DNA of 64,000 nucleotides from the NCBI GenBank assembly GCA_003134815.1, contig PLCO01000011.1, positions 1-64,000 on the forward strand, written 5' to 3'. This document shows, piece by piece, positions 49,647-57,115 of the stretch. The position numbers and the translations under genes are program-made. Below the pieces are notes generated by a model. It had not been told where the DNA came from and searched no databases. It saw only the letters and a list, made by a program, of their open reading frames with translations. Each line of letters opens with the position of its first letter. The stretch's first letter is position 1. This DNA comes from Acidobacteriaceae bacterium (GTDB lineage: Bacteria; Acidobacteriota; Terriglobia; Terriglobales; Acidobacteriaceae).

Positions 49647-50693
49647 ATGCAACGTCCAAACTGGCTTCCCTCATACTTACCCGAACTTGACGGCCTGCGC
49701 GGCATTGCGATTCTGGCGGTGGTCCTCTACCACTGCCAACTGCGCCTCGAGGGTACGTGGCTCTATTACGCGAGCCTGTGGGGATGGGCGGGCGTCATTT
49801 TGTTTTTTGTTCTCAGCGGGTTTTTGATTACATGCATTCTGTTGGGAACAAGAGACAAGCCGCATTACCTGCACAACTTTCATGGCCGCAGGGCGCTGCG
49901 CGTGTGGCCGGTGTATTTGCTTGTCCTGGCGGTTGTTTACCTGAACGCGCCATGGTTCATTGGCCCCGGCGTGTGGGACGCGATCAGGACTGCGCCGTGG
50001 CTAGCCTACATATTCTGCGTGCAAAACCTGTTTCATCTGGCCTTGCCTGCGGCGCTCGCGCCTACCTGGGCGTTGGCGATTGAAGAGCAGTTCTACTTTG
50101 TGTGGGCACCGGTGGTGCACGTGCTTCGCCGACCCTGGATGCTGGCCGCGTTGCTGACGGCTGCGCTGGTGGCATCGCCGATGCTGCGTCACGCGAATCT
50201 GCACTGGATGACACCGACAAACACGCTGATCCATCTGGACGGGATTGCTCTGGGCAGTTTGATGGCGCTCGCATTTTACACTTTGAAGCTCGGCCGGCGG
50301 GCATGGCTGGTGATCGGCCTTGTCGCGTTTGTGTCGGGGATCGGAGCTGCGGCGACCATCGCGGGGGGGACATCGCTGCTGGATTCGGCGCTGGCGGTGG
50401 GTTTTGCCGGCGCGATGCTGGCGGCCGTAGCATCGAGCGGCGCGCGCAACCCGATAAGCGCGGCGCTGCGGCGAGGACCGCTGGCCTTTTATGGCCGCAT
50501 CAGCTACGGGCTTTATATGACGCACATTTCGGTCTTTATTTACTTCGGCTGGTTCGATGCGCGGATGGATTCGTACGGCATCGCGGGAAATCTGGCGGTT
50601 GTGGCCTTTCGTTTTGTGACGACGACCGTAGTGGCGACTGTGCTCTGGTACGGATTTGAATCGCAGATTCTCAAGCTGAAGCGCTACTTTTAG
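49647..50693 (+). CDS. acyltransferase 3 family membrane protein (OafA-like)
   Basis: A 348-residue integral membrane O-acyltransferase with ten predicted helices. The N-terminal YLPELDGLRGIAILAVVLYHCQ contains the conserved catalytic-region His, and the cytosolic-loop RRALRVWPVYLL matches the family R-x10-H / R(R)xxRxxPxY signature. ALAPTWALAIEEQFYFVWAP is the typical W(S/A)L..E..FY motif. Such proteins acetylate or acylate cell-surface sugars. Acceptor unknown. Confidence 0.93.
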   Translation: MQRPNWLPSYLPELDGLRGIAILAVVLYHCQLRLEGTWLYYASLWGWAGVILFFVLSGFLITCILLGTRDKPHYLHNFHGRRALRVWPVYLLVLAVVYLNAPWFIGPGVWDAIRTAPWLAYIFCVQNLFHLALPAALAPTWALAIEEQFYFVWAPVVHVLRRPWMLAALLTAALVASPMLRHANLHWMTPTNTLIHLDGIALGSLMALAFYTLKLGRRAWLVIGLVAFVSGIGAAATIAGGTSLLDSALAVGFAGAMLAAVASSGARNPISAALRRGPLAFYGRISYGLYMTHISVFIYFGWFDARMDSYGIAGNLAVVAFRFVTTTVVATVLWYGFESQILKLKRYF

Positions 50694-50828
50694 GATCGCA
50701 GCTCATTGGCGTGTGACATCAGTCACCCTTGGCGTTTCGAAGTGGCTGCTACGATTGAACCCAGATGGTTCACTAGGTTTCGCGGACATCACCGCAAGCT
50801 GTTTCGTGCCTGGGATCCGCGGTGAACT

Positions 50829-50843
50829 TCATTCAGTGAATGA
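50829..50843. promoter_or_regulatory. 15-bp palindrome upstream of the acetate-kinase-like gene
   Basis: TCATTCA-G-TGAATGA, a perfect 7-bp inverted repeat with a 1-nt centre, about 80 nt before the gene. Possible operator; no regulator gene is adjacent. Confidence 0.4.
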
Positions 50844-50923
50844 TCGGTAACGGGCACATTTGCGTTCAATCACTCGCCAGCTTGCTAATTTCCCTGGCCG
50901 ACACCTTGAAAGGTTCTTGATTC

Positions 50924-52120
50924 ATGCCCTCATTTTCGATTTTGGTGTTGAACAGCGGTTCTTCTTCCATCAAGTTTTCGATTTATGAAGCCGGCAATGG
51001 AGCGCGCACACGGCTTGTCGAAGGCGCCGTCGATGGCATCGGCACCGATCTAGGGAAGTTCTGGATCGAAGACGCCAGCGGAAAGAAGCTTGTGGATCAG
51101 ACGCCGCCGGTGCCCAGCCGCGCAGTCGCCTTCAGCCTTGTAGCCGACGCACTCAAATCGGGAAAGTTCTCTGCGCCGGCAGCTGTCGGACATCGCATGG
51201 TGAGCGGCGGACCAACCGTTCAGGAGAACCAGAGGATCACGCCGGAACTGATCGACGAGATGGAGAGCTACACGGAGTTTGCTCCGCTGCACACGCCGAT
51301 TGCCATATACATCATGCGCGAGGCGCTGAAGCTGTTTCCGGGAATTCCGAATTTTGTGATTCTGGACACGTATTTTCATCGCACGATGCCGGAGGTGGCA
51401 AAGCACATGCCTATTCCGGAGGAATACTCTGCGATGGGCGTGCGGCGATACGGGGCGCATGGGATCTCGTACGAGTCGATTGTGTACCAGTTGCAACCCA
51501 ACGTGCCGGAGAGGCTGATTGCGGCGCACCTGGGGAACGGCGCGTCGATTTCGGCGATTCGTTATGGTAAATGTATCGACACATCGATGGGCCTCACGCC
51601 AACGGGCGGCATCATCAGCGGGACGCGGACAGGCGATATCGATCCTGGCGTGCTGTTGTTTATTCTGCGCAAGATTGCGGAGACGACTGAGAGCGCGTCC
51701 GCAGCGGCCGATCAGCTCGAAGCAGTCGCCAGCAAAAAGGCCGGTTTGCTGGGCGTAAGCGATCTTTCGAACGACATGCGCGACCTGCGCGAGGCGATTA
51801 AGGAAGGCAACGCGAAAGCGCGGCTGGCAGTGGACAAGTTTGTGTGGACGATTCAGAAGTGGATCGGAAGCTATGTAGCTGAGCTTGGCGGGCTGGACAT
51901 GCTCGTATTCACCGGCGGCATTGGAGAGAACGACATTGATTCGCGGGCGGAGATTTGTGCAGGGCTGAGTGCGCTGGGAATTGTGCTGGACGAAAAGCGC
52001 AACAACGTGCGCGGCGCGGCCGTGATCTCCGCGGAGAACTCCGCCGTGGTTGTGCGAGTGATCCCTCCGCTTGAAGATCTCATGATCGTGAATCATGTGG
52101 TGAGGCTGCTGGGCGAGTAG
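50924..52120 (+). CDS. ackA: acetate/propionate family kinase
   Basis: ASKHA-fold carboxylate kinase of 398 residues, interconverting acyl phosphate + ADP and carboxylate + ATP. Conserved: VLNSGSSSIKFSIYE at the N-terminus, the GHR arginine, DTYFHRTMP aspartate, RRYGAHG histidine, HLGNGAS, MGLTPTGG and GTRTGDIDPGVL. Several usually invariant positions differ: GHRMVSGG for GHRVVHGG, and RRYGAHGISY for RRYGFHGTSH. So substrate preference may be altered. No phosphotransacetylase or phosphoketolase gene is adjacent. AAAGG precedes the ATG. Confidence 0.9.
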   Translation: MPSFSILVLNSGSSSIKFSIYEAGNGARTRLVEGAVDGIGTDLGKFWIEDASGKKLVDQTPPVPSRAVAFSLVADALKSGKFSAPAAVGHRMVSGGPTVQENQRITPELIDEMESYTEFAPLHTPIAIYIMREALKLFPGIPNFVILDTYFHRTMPEVAKHMPIPEEYSAMGVRRYGAHGISYESIVYQLQPNVPERLIAAHLGNGASISAIRYGKCIDTSMGLTPTGGIISGTRTGDIDPGVLLFILRKIAETTESASAAADQLEAVASKKAGLLGVSDLSNDMRDLREAIKEGNAKARLAVDKFVWTIQKWIGSYVAELGGLDMLVFTGGIGENDIDSRAEICAGLSALGIVLDEKRNNVRGAAVISAENSAVVVRVIPPLEDLMIVNHVVRLLGE

Positions 52121-52217
52121 CTTCCTGGCGCTCAGCAACGTTAAACGCCGAGGTGCACCGAATGAACCTCGCGCGCCGTGTTTGGTCTAAACTGAAGGGT
52201 TCGACTCGGAGATTCGT

Positions 52218-53180
52218 ATGACCGTCACTGCCGCACCGGCACAGATTCATCGCCTTCCTTCGCTCGCCTTGCGGCGGTTCGCCTGGGCAGTGCTGGCCTA
52301 CTTTATTGCGGTCATTTTGTGGGGCGGGTTGGTGCGCGCAACGGGGTCGGGGGCTGGTTGTGGAGATCACTGGCCGTTGTGCAATGGGACGATGATTCAG
52401 CACTCAGCGCGCATCGATACGATGATCGAGTTTACGCATCGCATTACGAGCGGGCTGTCGTTTTTTTCCGTTGTGGCGTTGCTCGCGTGGACATTCGCAC
52501 GCACTGATCGCGGCCACCTTGCGCGTCCTGCGGCGATTGTGGCGGTTTTGTTCACTTTGATCGAGGCGGCGCTGGGAGCATTCCTGGTCAAACTTGGGCT
52601 TACCGCACAGAGCCGGTCGCCGCTGCGCGCGCCCTACCTGGCGCTGCACCTTACTAACACAATGTTGCTTCTGGCCGCACTGACGCTGACGGCGCACCTG
52701 TTCAGCCGTCGAAACGGCTTTCTGCGCGGCAGGATTCACATCGTCGCGCCGTTTGGAGTTGTCGCATCGATCGTGGCTGTGCTCATCGTCGCGGTTACCG
52801 GATCGCTGGCTGCGCTGGGCGATACTCTCTACCCGGCAAGTTCGTTAGGCGCGGCGTTGGCGCAGGATTTCGCGGCAACAAGCGGATGGCTTTTGCGCTG
52901 GCGCTGGACGCATCCTGCCGTCGCATTCGTGGCCGGCGTCTTTCTTATATGGCTGCTGGTTCGCGCCGCTAAAAGTTCAAAGTACTGGGACAACCGCAAG
53001 CTCTCCGCAGTCATCCTGATTCTGTTGGCCGCTCAGTTCGTGCTGGGAGTTCTCGATGTGGTGTTTCTAGCTCCGGTTTGGCTTCAGATTGCGCACCTGC
53101 TTGGCGCTGACCTGCTCTGGGTCGCGCTTGTCGTGCTGGCGGCGCGACTGACGCTGGAGCCGGTGGAGCAGCGGAGTTAG
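52218..53180 (+). CDS. ctaA: heme A synthase (COX15/CtaA family)
   Basis: Oxidises the C8 methyl of heme O to the formyl of heme A for aa3-type oxidases. The 320-residue protein has eight predicted helices. After helix 1 comes GGLVRATGSGAGCGDHWPLCNG with the conserved Cys pair, then the heme-ligand histidines in EFTHRITSGLSF, ALHLTNTMLLL, HPAVAFVAG and QIAHLLGADLLWV. A GGAG site precedes the ATG. It ends at a pair of bidirectional terminators shared with the convergent isomerase gene. No ctaB is seen nearby. Confidence 0.94.
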   Translation: MTVTAAPAQIHRLPSLALRRFAWAVLAYFIAVILWGGLVRATGSGAGCGDHWPLCNGTMIQHSARIDTMIEFTHRITSGLSFFSVVALLAWTFARTDRGHLARPAAIVAVLFTLIEAALGAFLVKLGLTAQSRSPLRAPYLALHLTNTMLLLAALTLTAHLFSRRNGFLRGRIHIVAPFGVVASIVAVLIVAVTGSLAALGDTLYPASSLGAALAQDFAATSGWLLRWRWTHPAVAFVAGVFLIWLLVRAAKSSKYWDNRKLSAVILILLAAQFVLGVLDVVFLAPVWLQIAHLLGADLLWVALVVLAARLTLEPVEQRS

Positions 53181-53182
53181 GC

Positions 53183-53207
53183 AAAATGCCCCCTGTGGGG
53201 CCTTTTG
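53183..53207. terminator. bidirectional terminator 1 (ctaA / isomerase)
   Basis: AAAA-TGCCCC-CTGT-GGGGC-CTTTT: a short GC stem flanked by A and T tracts, so it works on either strand. It begins 2 nt after the ctaA stop. Confidence 0.75.
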
Positions 53208-53252
53208 TTCTTCGGAACGGCTTGATCGTCTTCTGTCTATTGCGCGGGGCTT

Positions 53253-53287
53253 CCCCGGTCCCCGAATGCGAGGGACCGGGGGCACCC
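53253..53287 (-). repeat. inverted copy of the GGTCCC hairpin repeat
   Basis: CCCCGGTCCC (53253-53262), loop CGAATGCGA, GGGACCGGGG (53272-53281), then GCACCC. Read on the minus strand it is GGGTGCCCCGGTCCC-like, the same as 11526-11559. It lies between the two terminators. Confidence 0.75.
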
Positions 53288-53313
53288 GCCGCGGGCACAC
53301 GCTTGAGTCAACG

Positions 53314-53337
53314 AAAATGCCCCTTGCGGGGCCTTTT
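53314..53337. terminator. bidirectional terminator 2 (ctaA / isomerase)
   Basis: AAAATGCCCC-TTGC-GGGGCCTTTT, nearly a copy of 53183-53207. It lies 30 nt after the isomerase stop on the minus strand. Confidence 0.8.
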
Positions 53338-53367
53338 CTGTTCGAGAGAGAACGTGAGGCAAGTCGA

Positions 53368-54792
53368 CTAGTCTTCGAGCTCGGGGTGGTAGTGGCTCTC
53401 CCAACCGAGATACCGCGCGGCCTCATGTATGGACTTCGATACGTCACTGAAGTTCGCTGCAACGTGGTGCTCGAATCCTTCACGGCAGATGTACTTGAGC
53501 AGTTTCTGCAGATGCGGAATTTCGGCCACGCCAGCGCCGCCGAAGGTTTCGAGCGGATCGTCGGTGAATCGGCCCGAGCCGGTGTATCCGCGGATGACGC
53601 CGCGCCGGTCGTCGGTGGAGTAGCGCGCGAAGCACATCGCGCCGGGCTTGATGATGCCTTCGCATGTGCCATAGGTGTTTTCCTTGCCCACCGTTCCGGC
53701 GATGATCTGCTGAAAGTCCATCCTGACCTCTTTAAAGAAATGCTTGGGCAGGTTGGAGCAGTGGAAGCATACGCATTTGTTGGGGTCCGTGCCGTAATTG
53801 TTGTTCCAGTCGAGCAAGGCCGAAGGCGTGCCGCTGGCCAGCGCCAGCATGTACATGCTGAGCGTGCCGGGGACATCGACCTCGCAGGCGGAGGGGATGA
53901 GCTCGTTCGACATCATGCTCATAATGGTGCAGGGCACCACGCCGAAGAATTCTTCCATCGAAGTCCAACACTGCACGGCGCTGATGGTGCAGTTGGTCTG
54001 CTTCATCCAGCCGTCGACGACCGCGCCGAGTTTGGCCATCTTGAGCAGAGCAGCTTCAGGAATACCCGCAGTGGTCACGTACTTTTTGATTGCCGCGAGC
54101 TTGGCCTGCGCCGCGTCGTCATTATCTTTCATGCGGTTGATGCGGCCGAAGATTTCCGAAAGATCGATAGGCTCGATGGAGATGCCAGATGTCTCGAGGA
54201 TGCGCTCGGAGTAGCGAACAGTATTGAATGCGGAAGGACGCGCGCCGATCGCGCCGATCTTGAGATTCTTGAGGCCTTTCACGATGCGGCAGACCTGCGA
54301 AAACCATTCAAGGTCAGCCTTGAATTCGGGTGAGGTTACCGCCTCAGTATGCAGCGTGGTGAGCGAATAATTAATTCCGTACTGCATCATGTTGTTGCAG
54401 GCGCTCATTTTTCCGCAGAAACTATCTCGCCGGACTGCGATGGTCATATTGTCGGATCGGTCGGGCGTGGCCTGGACCAGCACGGGAACCTTCAGGCCAG
54501 AGAGACGGATGGCATCGACGATGCCTCGCTCTTCGCCAAAGTTGGGGAGCGTGACGATGATGCCGTCGATTTCTTCGGCGTGCTTCTTGAAGAGCTCGGC
54601 GCAGCGCTGCGACTCAGCGTAGGTTTCTACCGCGCCGTGTCGCGATTCTTCCGGACTCAGCACGATGGCCTTATCGCCCACCGCTTCCAACGCGGCGATG
54701 ATTTCTTCCCGGCCCGTCTTGGCCAGATGGCCGGGGAAAAAGCCGCGATTTCCCACTACAATTCCAAAAGTCATTTTGCGTTGCGCTGCCAT
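53368..54792 (-). CDS. L-fucose/L-arabinose isomerase family protein
   Basis: A 474-residue protein of the FucI/AraA-type fold (aldose-ketose isomerase with a Mn2+ site). It begins KMTFGIVVGNRGFFPGHLAKTGREEII and has IDGIIVTLPNFGEERGI, IGARPSAFNTVRYSE, EVDVPGTLSMYMLALASG and CFHCSNLPKHFF, features seen in the fucose-isomerase-like group. Metal ligands likely include Glu in CEVDVPG. AAGGAG 7 nt before the ATG at 54792 fixes the start. It is the last gene of a symporter operon, so it probably processes the imported sugar. Exact sugar unknown. Confidence 0.85.
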   Translation of the reverse strand: MAAQRKMTFGIVVGNRGFFPGHLAKTGREEIIAALEAVGDKAIVLSPEESRHGAVETYAESQRCAELFKKHAEEIDGIIVTLPNFGEERGIVDAIRLSGLKVPVLVQATPDRSDNMTIAVRRDSFCGKMSACNNMMQYGINYSLTTLHTEAVTSPEFKADLEWFSQVCRIVKGLKNLKIGAIGARPSAFNTVRYSERILETSGISIEPIDLSEIFGRINRMKDNDDAAQAKLAAIKKYVTTAGIPEAALLKMAKLGAVVDGWMKQTNCTISAVQCWTSMEEFFGVVPCTIMSMMSNELIPSACEVDVPGTLSMYMLALASGTPSALLDWNNNYGTDPNKCVCFHCSNLPKHFFKEVRMDFQQIIAGTVGKENTYGTCEGIIKPGAMCFARYSTDDRRGVIRGYTGSGRFTDDPLETFGGAGVAEIPHLQKLLKYICREGFEHHVAANFSDVSKSIHEAARYLGWESHYHPELED

Positions 54793-54822
54793 TTTCGTGC
54801 TCCTTGATTCCGCAATCACTGC

Positions 54823-55038
54823 TTAACCGTTGCGGCCCGGGCGAAACCGAATGCCATAAAAAAGGCCGAGAACCAACAACAAGCCGCCCCACCACACCGG
54901 GGCGTGCAGGTTGGCCAAAATCACAGTGGGGACGTGGCCGGTGGCGAGATCGAAGACCCCATCGCCAAAGATCATTGCGCCATAAACCGTCAACAACACC
55001 CCGATAAAGAACCAGATTGAAATATGTCCGGAACGCAT
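54823..55038 (-). CDS. small two-helix membrane protein, 71 aa
   Basis: MRSGHISIWFFIGVLLTVYGAMIFGDG..., with two hydrophobic segments (about 8-27 and 47-62) joined by LATGHVPTVILANLHAPVWW. It overlaps longer spurious frames but has an AAGGAG site 8 nt before the ATG at 55038 and sits 11 nt after the symporter stop and 30 nt before the isomerase start. The context suggests a small partner subunit of the symporter. Family not recognised. Confidence 0.78.
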   Translation of the reverse strand: MRSGHISIWFFIGVLLTVYGAMIFGDGVFDLATGHVPTVILANLHAPVWWGGLLLVLGLFYGIRFRPGRNG

Positions 55039-55049
55039 GCGCAGTCTCC

Positions 55050-56837
55050 TTACCAGAAGTAGATATTGAGGCCCAGAAAGAGGACGATCGCAAGCGCGGC
55101 CCAGAGCCACTCGTTCTTGTAGATTGGCACTGGATCTTCCTTTGGGATTTTCGTCGCGCCGTAGACTACGCCATCCAACTCCGCCAGCGGCTTGGGCTTG
55201 GTAAACAAGCTCACTACGAAAGTGACGATGACGGTGACGGTGACCGACCACAGTGCGCGGTACATGTCTTGAGCCAGAGCCTGAGCTAGCGGCGAAAACG
55301 CCACATAGCGCACGGCCGAGGGATCGACCTTGACCCATGCATAAAGTCCAATCGAAGTGAGCGTGCCGATCAGCAGGCCCCAGAAGCCGGCCTGTCGCGT
55401 GGCGCGCTTCCAGAACATGCCCATCAACACCACGCCCAGCAGCGGCGAAATGAAGAAACTGAACAGCGCCTGCACATAATCCATGATGCCGGCCGCGGAC
55501 ATGACCATGTATGCCGTTCCAATGGAGATGATGACGCCGAGAATTGTAGCCCAACGTCCTACGGTCACGTAGTGTTCGTCGCGCGCACTTTTGACAATGA
55601 GCGGCTTGTAAATATCGTAAGTCCACACCGCCGAGAAAGCGCTGACGTTGCCTGCCATGCCACTCATGAAGCCGGCAATCAGCGCGGTGATGCCGAGACC
55701 GAGCAGGCCGGGAGCCATATAGCGGACCATCATCAGCGGCAGCACTTCGTTGTAGCTGTGCAGGCCCGAGCCGGGAGTCGCGAGATTCTGCCCAACCAGG
55801 TGCATGAGGCTGCCGTCGGGATTCTGCAGCACGACCAACCCCAGAAGGCCGGGCAGGATGACGATAAACGGCACGCCCATTTTGAAGAACGAGCCGATGA
55901 CCGGCGCCATGCGGGCGGAGCGAAGATTTTTGGCCGCAAGTACGCGCTGTACGACAAGGAAGTCCGTCGTCCAGTAGCCGAAGCTGATGGCGAATCCAAG
56001 GCCAAAGACAATGCCGGTCCAATGAATGCCCATGGGATTGTCGGAAAAGTGGCCCATGCTACGCCACATATGGGTATAGTCGCCGGGCGGAACCAGGCCG
56101 CTTTGAACATTATGGGCAATCTTGGCCTTCAGGCCGTCCCATCCGCCCGCCTCAACGAGGCCCAGGATCGGCACCAGCAAAGCGCCACCCCAGATAAGCA
56201 TGAACTGAAGGACTTCATTGAAGATGGCTGAGCGCAGGCCGCCCAGAGCAACGTAAGCAGCCACGGCCAGCGAGGAGACGATGATGGAGAAGTTGAGATC
56301 CCAGCCAAGCACAACCTTCATCACTTCAGCCATGGCGAACATGTTTACACCGCTCATAAGCACGGTCATGAATGCGAAGGAAAACGCAGAGACGATGCTC
56401 GCGCCCGGGCCATAGCGAAGCTTGAGGTAGCCCGGCACGGAGTGAGTTTTGCAGACGTAATAAAAGGGCATCATCACCATGCCGAGAAAGAGCATGGCGG
56501 GGATGGCCCCGACCCAATACCAGTGCGCCGCGAGAATGCCGTATTGATAGGCTGAGCCCGCCCAGCCCATCAGCTCCAACGAGCCCAAATTGGCGGAGAC
56601 AAAGCTCAAGCCCGCGATCCACGCGGTCATTTCGCGCCCGGCCATGAAGAATTCTTCGCTGGTGTTGGCCTGCTTCTTGAGGTAGAAGCCAATCCAAATC
56701 ACCATGGCGAAATAGATGGCGATGACGGCGATATCGAGCGGGCTCAGGCGGGCCAGCGGGCCGGCACTGAACGCAAGCAAGGACGGAAGCGAGCCGACAA
56801 ATCCCCCGGTGACGGGAGCTGAGACCAACCCAAACAT
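55050..56837 (-). CDS. sodium:solute symporter (SSS family)
   Basis: A 595-residue Na+-coupled importer with about 13-14 membrane helices. After a first helix comes YFAMVIWIGFYLKKQANTSEEFFMAGREMTAWIAGLSFVSANLGSLELMGWAGSAYQYG, the classic SSS/SGLT start, and GRWATILGVIISIGTAYMV is near the second signature. Length and sequence resemble SGLT-type sugar transporters. The ATG at 56837 follows AGGTGA; an in-frame GTG at 56846 is less likely. First gene of the symporter-71 aa-isomerase operon. Confidence 0.92.
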   Translation of the reverse strand: MFGLVSAPVTGGFVGSLPSLLAFSAGPLARLSPLDIAVIAIYFAMVIWIGFYLKKQANTSEEFFMAGREMTAWIAGLSFVSANLGSLELMGWAGSAYQYGILAAHWYWVGAIPAMLFLGMVMMPFYYVCKTHSVPGYLKLRYGPGASIVSAFSFAFMTVLMSGVNMFAMAEVMKVVLGWDLNFSIIVSSLAVAAYVALGGLRSAIFNEVLQFMLIWGGALLVPILGLVEAGGWDGLKAKIAHNVQSGLVPPGDYTHMWRSMGHFSDNPMGIHWTGIVFGLGFAISFGYWTTDFLVVQRVLAAKNLRSARMAPVIGSFFKMGVPFIVILPGLLGLVVLQNPDGSLMHLVGQNLATPGSGLHSYNEVLPLMMVRYMAPGLLGLGITALIAGFMSGMAGNVSAFSAVWTYDIYKPLIVKSARDEHYVTVGRWATILGVIISIGTAYMVMSAAGIMDYVQALFSFFISPLLGVVLMGMFWKRATRQAGFWGLLIGTLTSIGLYAWVKVDPSAVRYVAFSPLAQALAQDMYRALWSVTVTVIVTFVVSLFTKPKPLAELDGVVYGATKIPKEDPVPIYKNEWLWAALAIVLFLGLNIYFW

Positions 56838-56895
56838 GGAAATCACCTGTACCGGCGAAAAAGCGTCCGCAAAGGCCGCTAGACGTTCGCACCTA

Positions 56896-56925
56896 AGTAA
56901 ATTGCTTTACTCGAACACTTGTCAA
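56896..56925 (-). promoter_or_regulatory. symporter operon promoter with operator
   Basis: Minus strand: TTGACA (56925-56920), 17-bp spacer and ATTTAC (56902-56897). The inverted repeat AGTAAA-TTGC-TTTACT (56896-56911) covers the -10 region. The GTAAA/TTTAC arms resemble LacI/GalR-type operators, in keeping with sugar control. No regulator gene is adjacent. The rest of the 278-bp gap to ftsK has no gene. Confidence 0.55.
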
Positions 56926-57115
56926 GCAGAGTGGGCCTTTGCAAGACGTACCGCATCGTGCTGGAAGCTTCCGCGGTGAGGAGCCGGTCCGGAAAGATCC
57001 TGTCGGCGTAGTTTGAGTAAGCGTTTCCAAAACGGAGTTTAGCACACCGGGATTGGCATGGAATAACTCGCGGACCAGACCTGTTTAGCGCGGAACGGGG
57101 ATGCAGAAGCTGGAA

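Noticed and set aside
53266-54333. A 355-residue plus-strand frame opposite the isomerase gene
   Set aside because: Starts inside repeat/terminator sequence and is the shadow of a clearly conserved isomerase-like gene.
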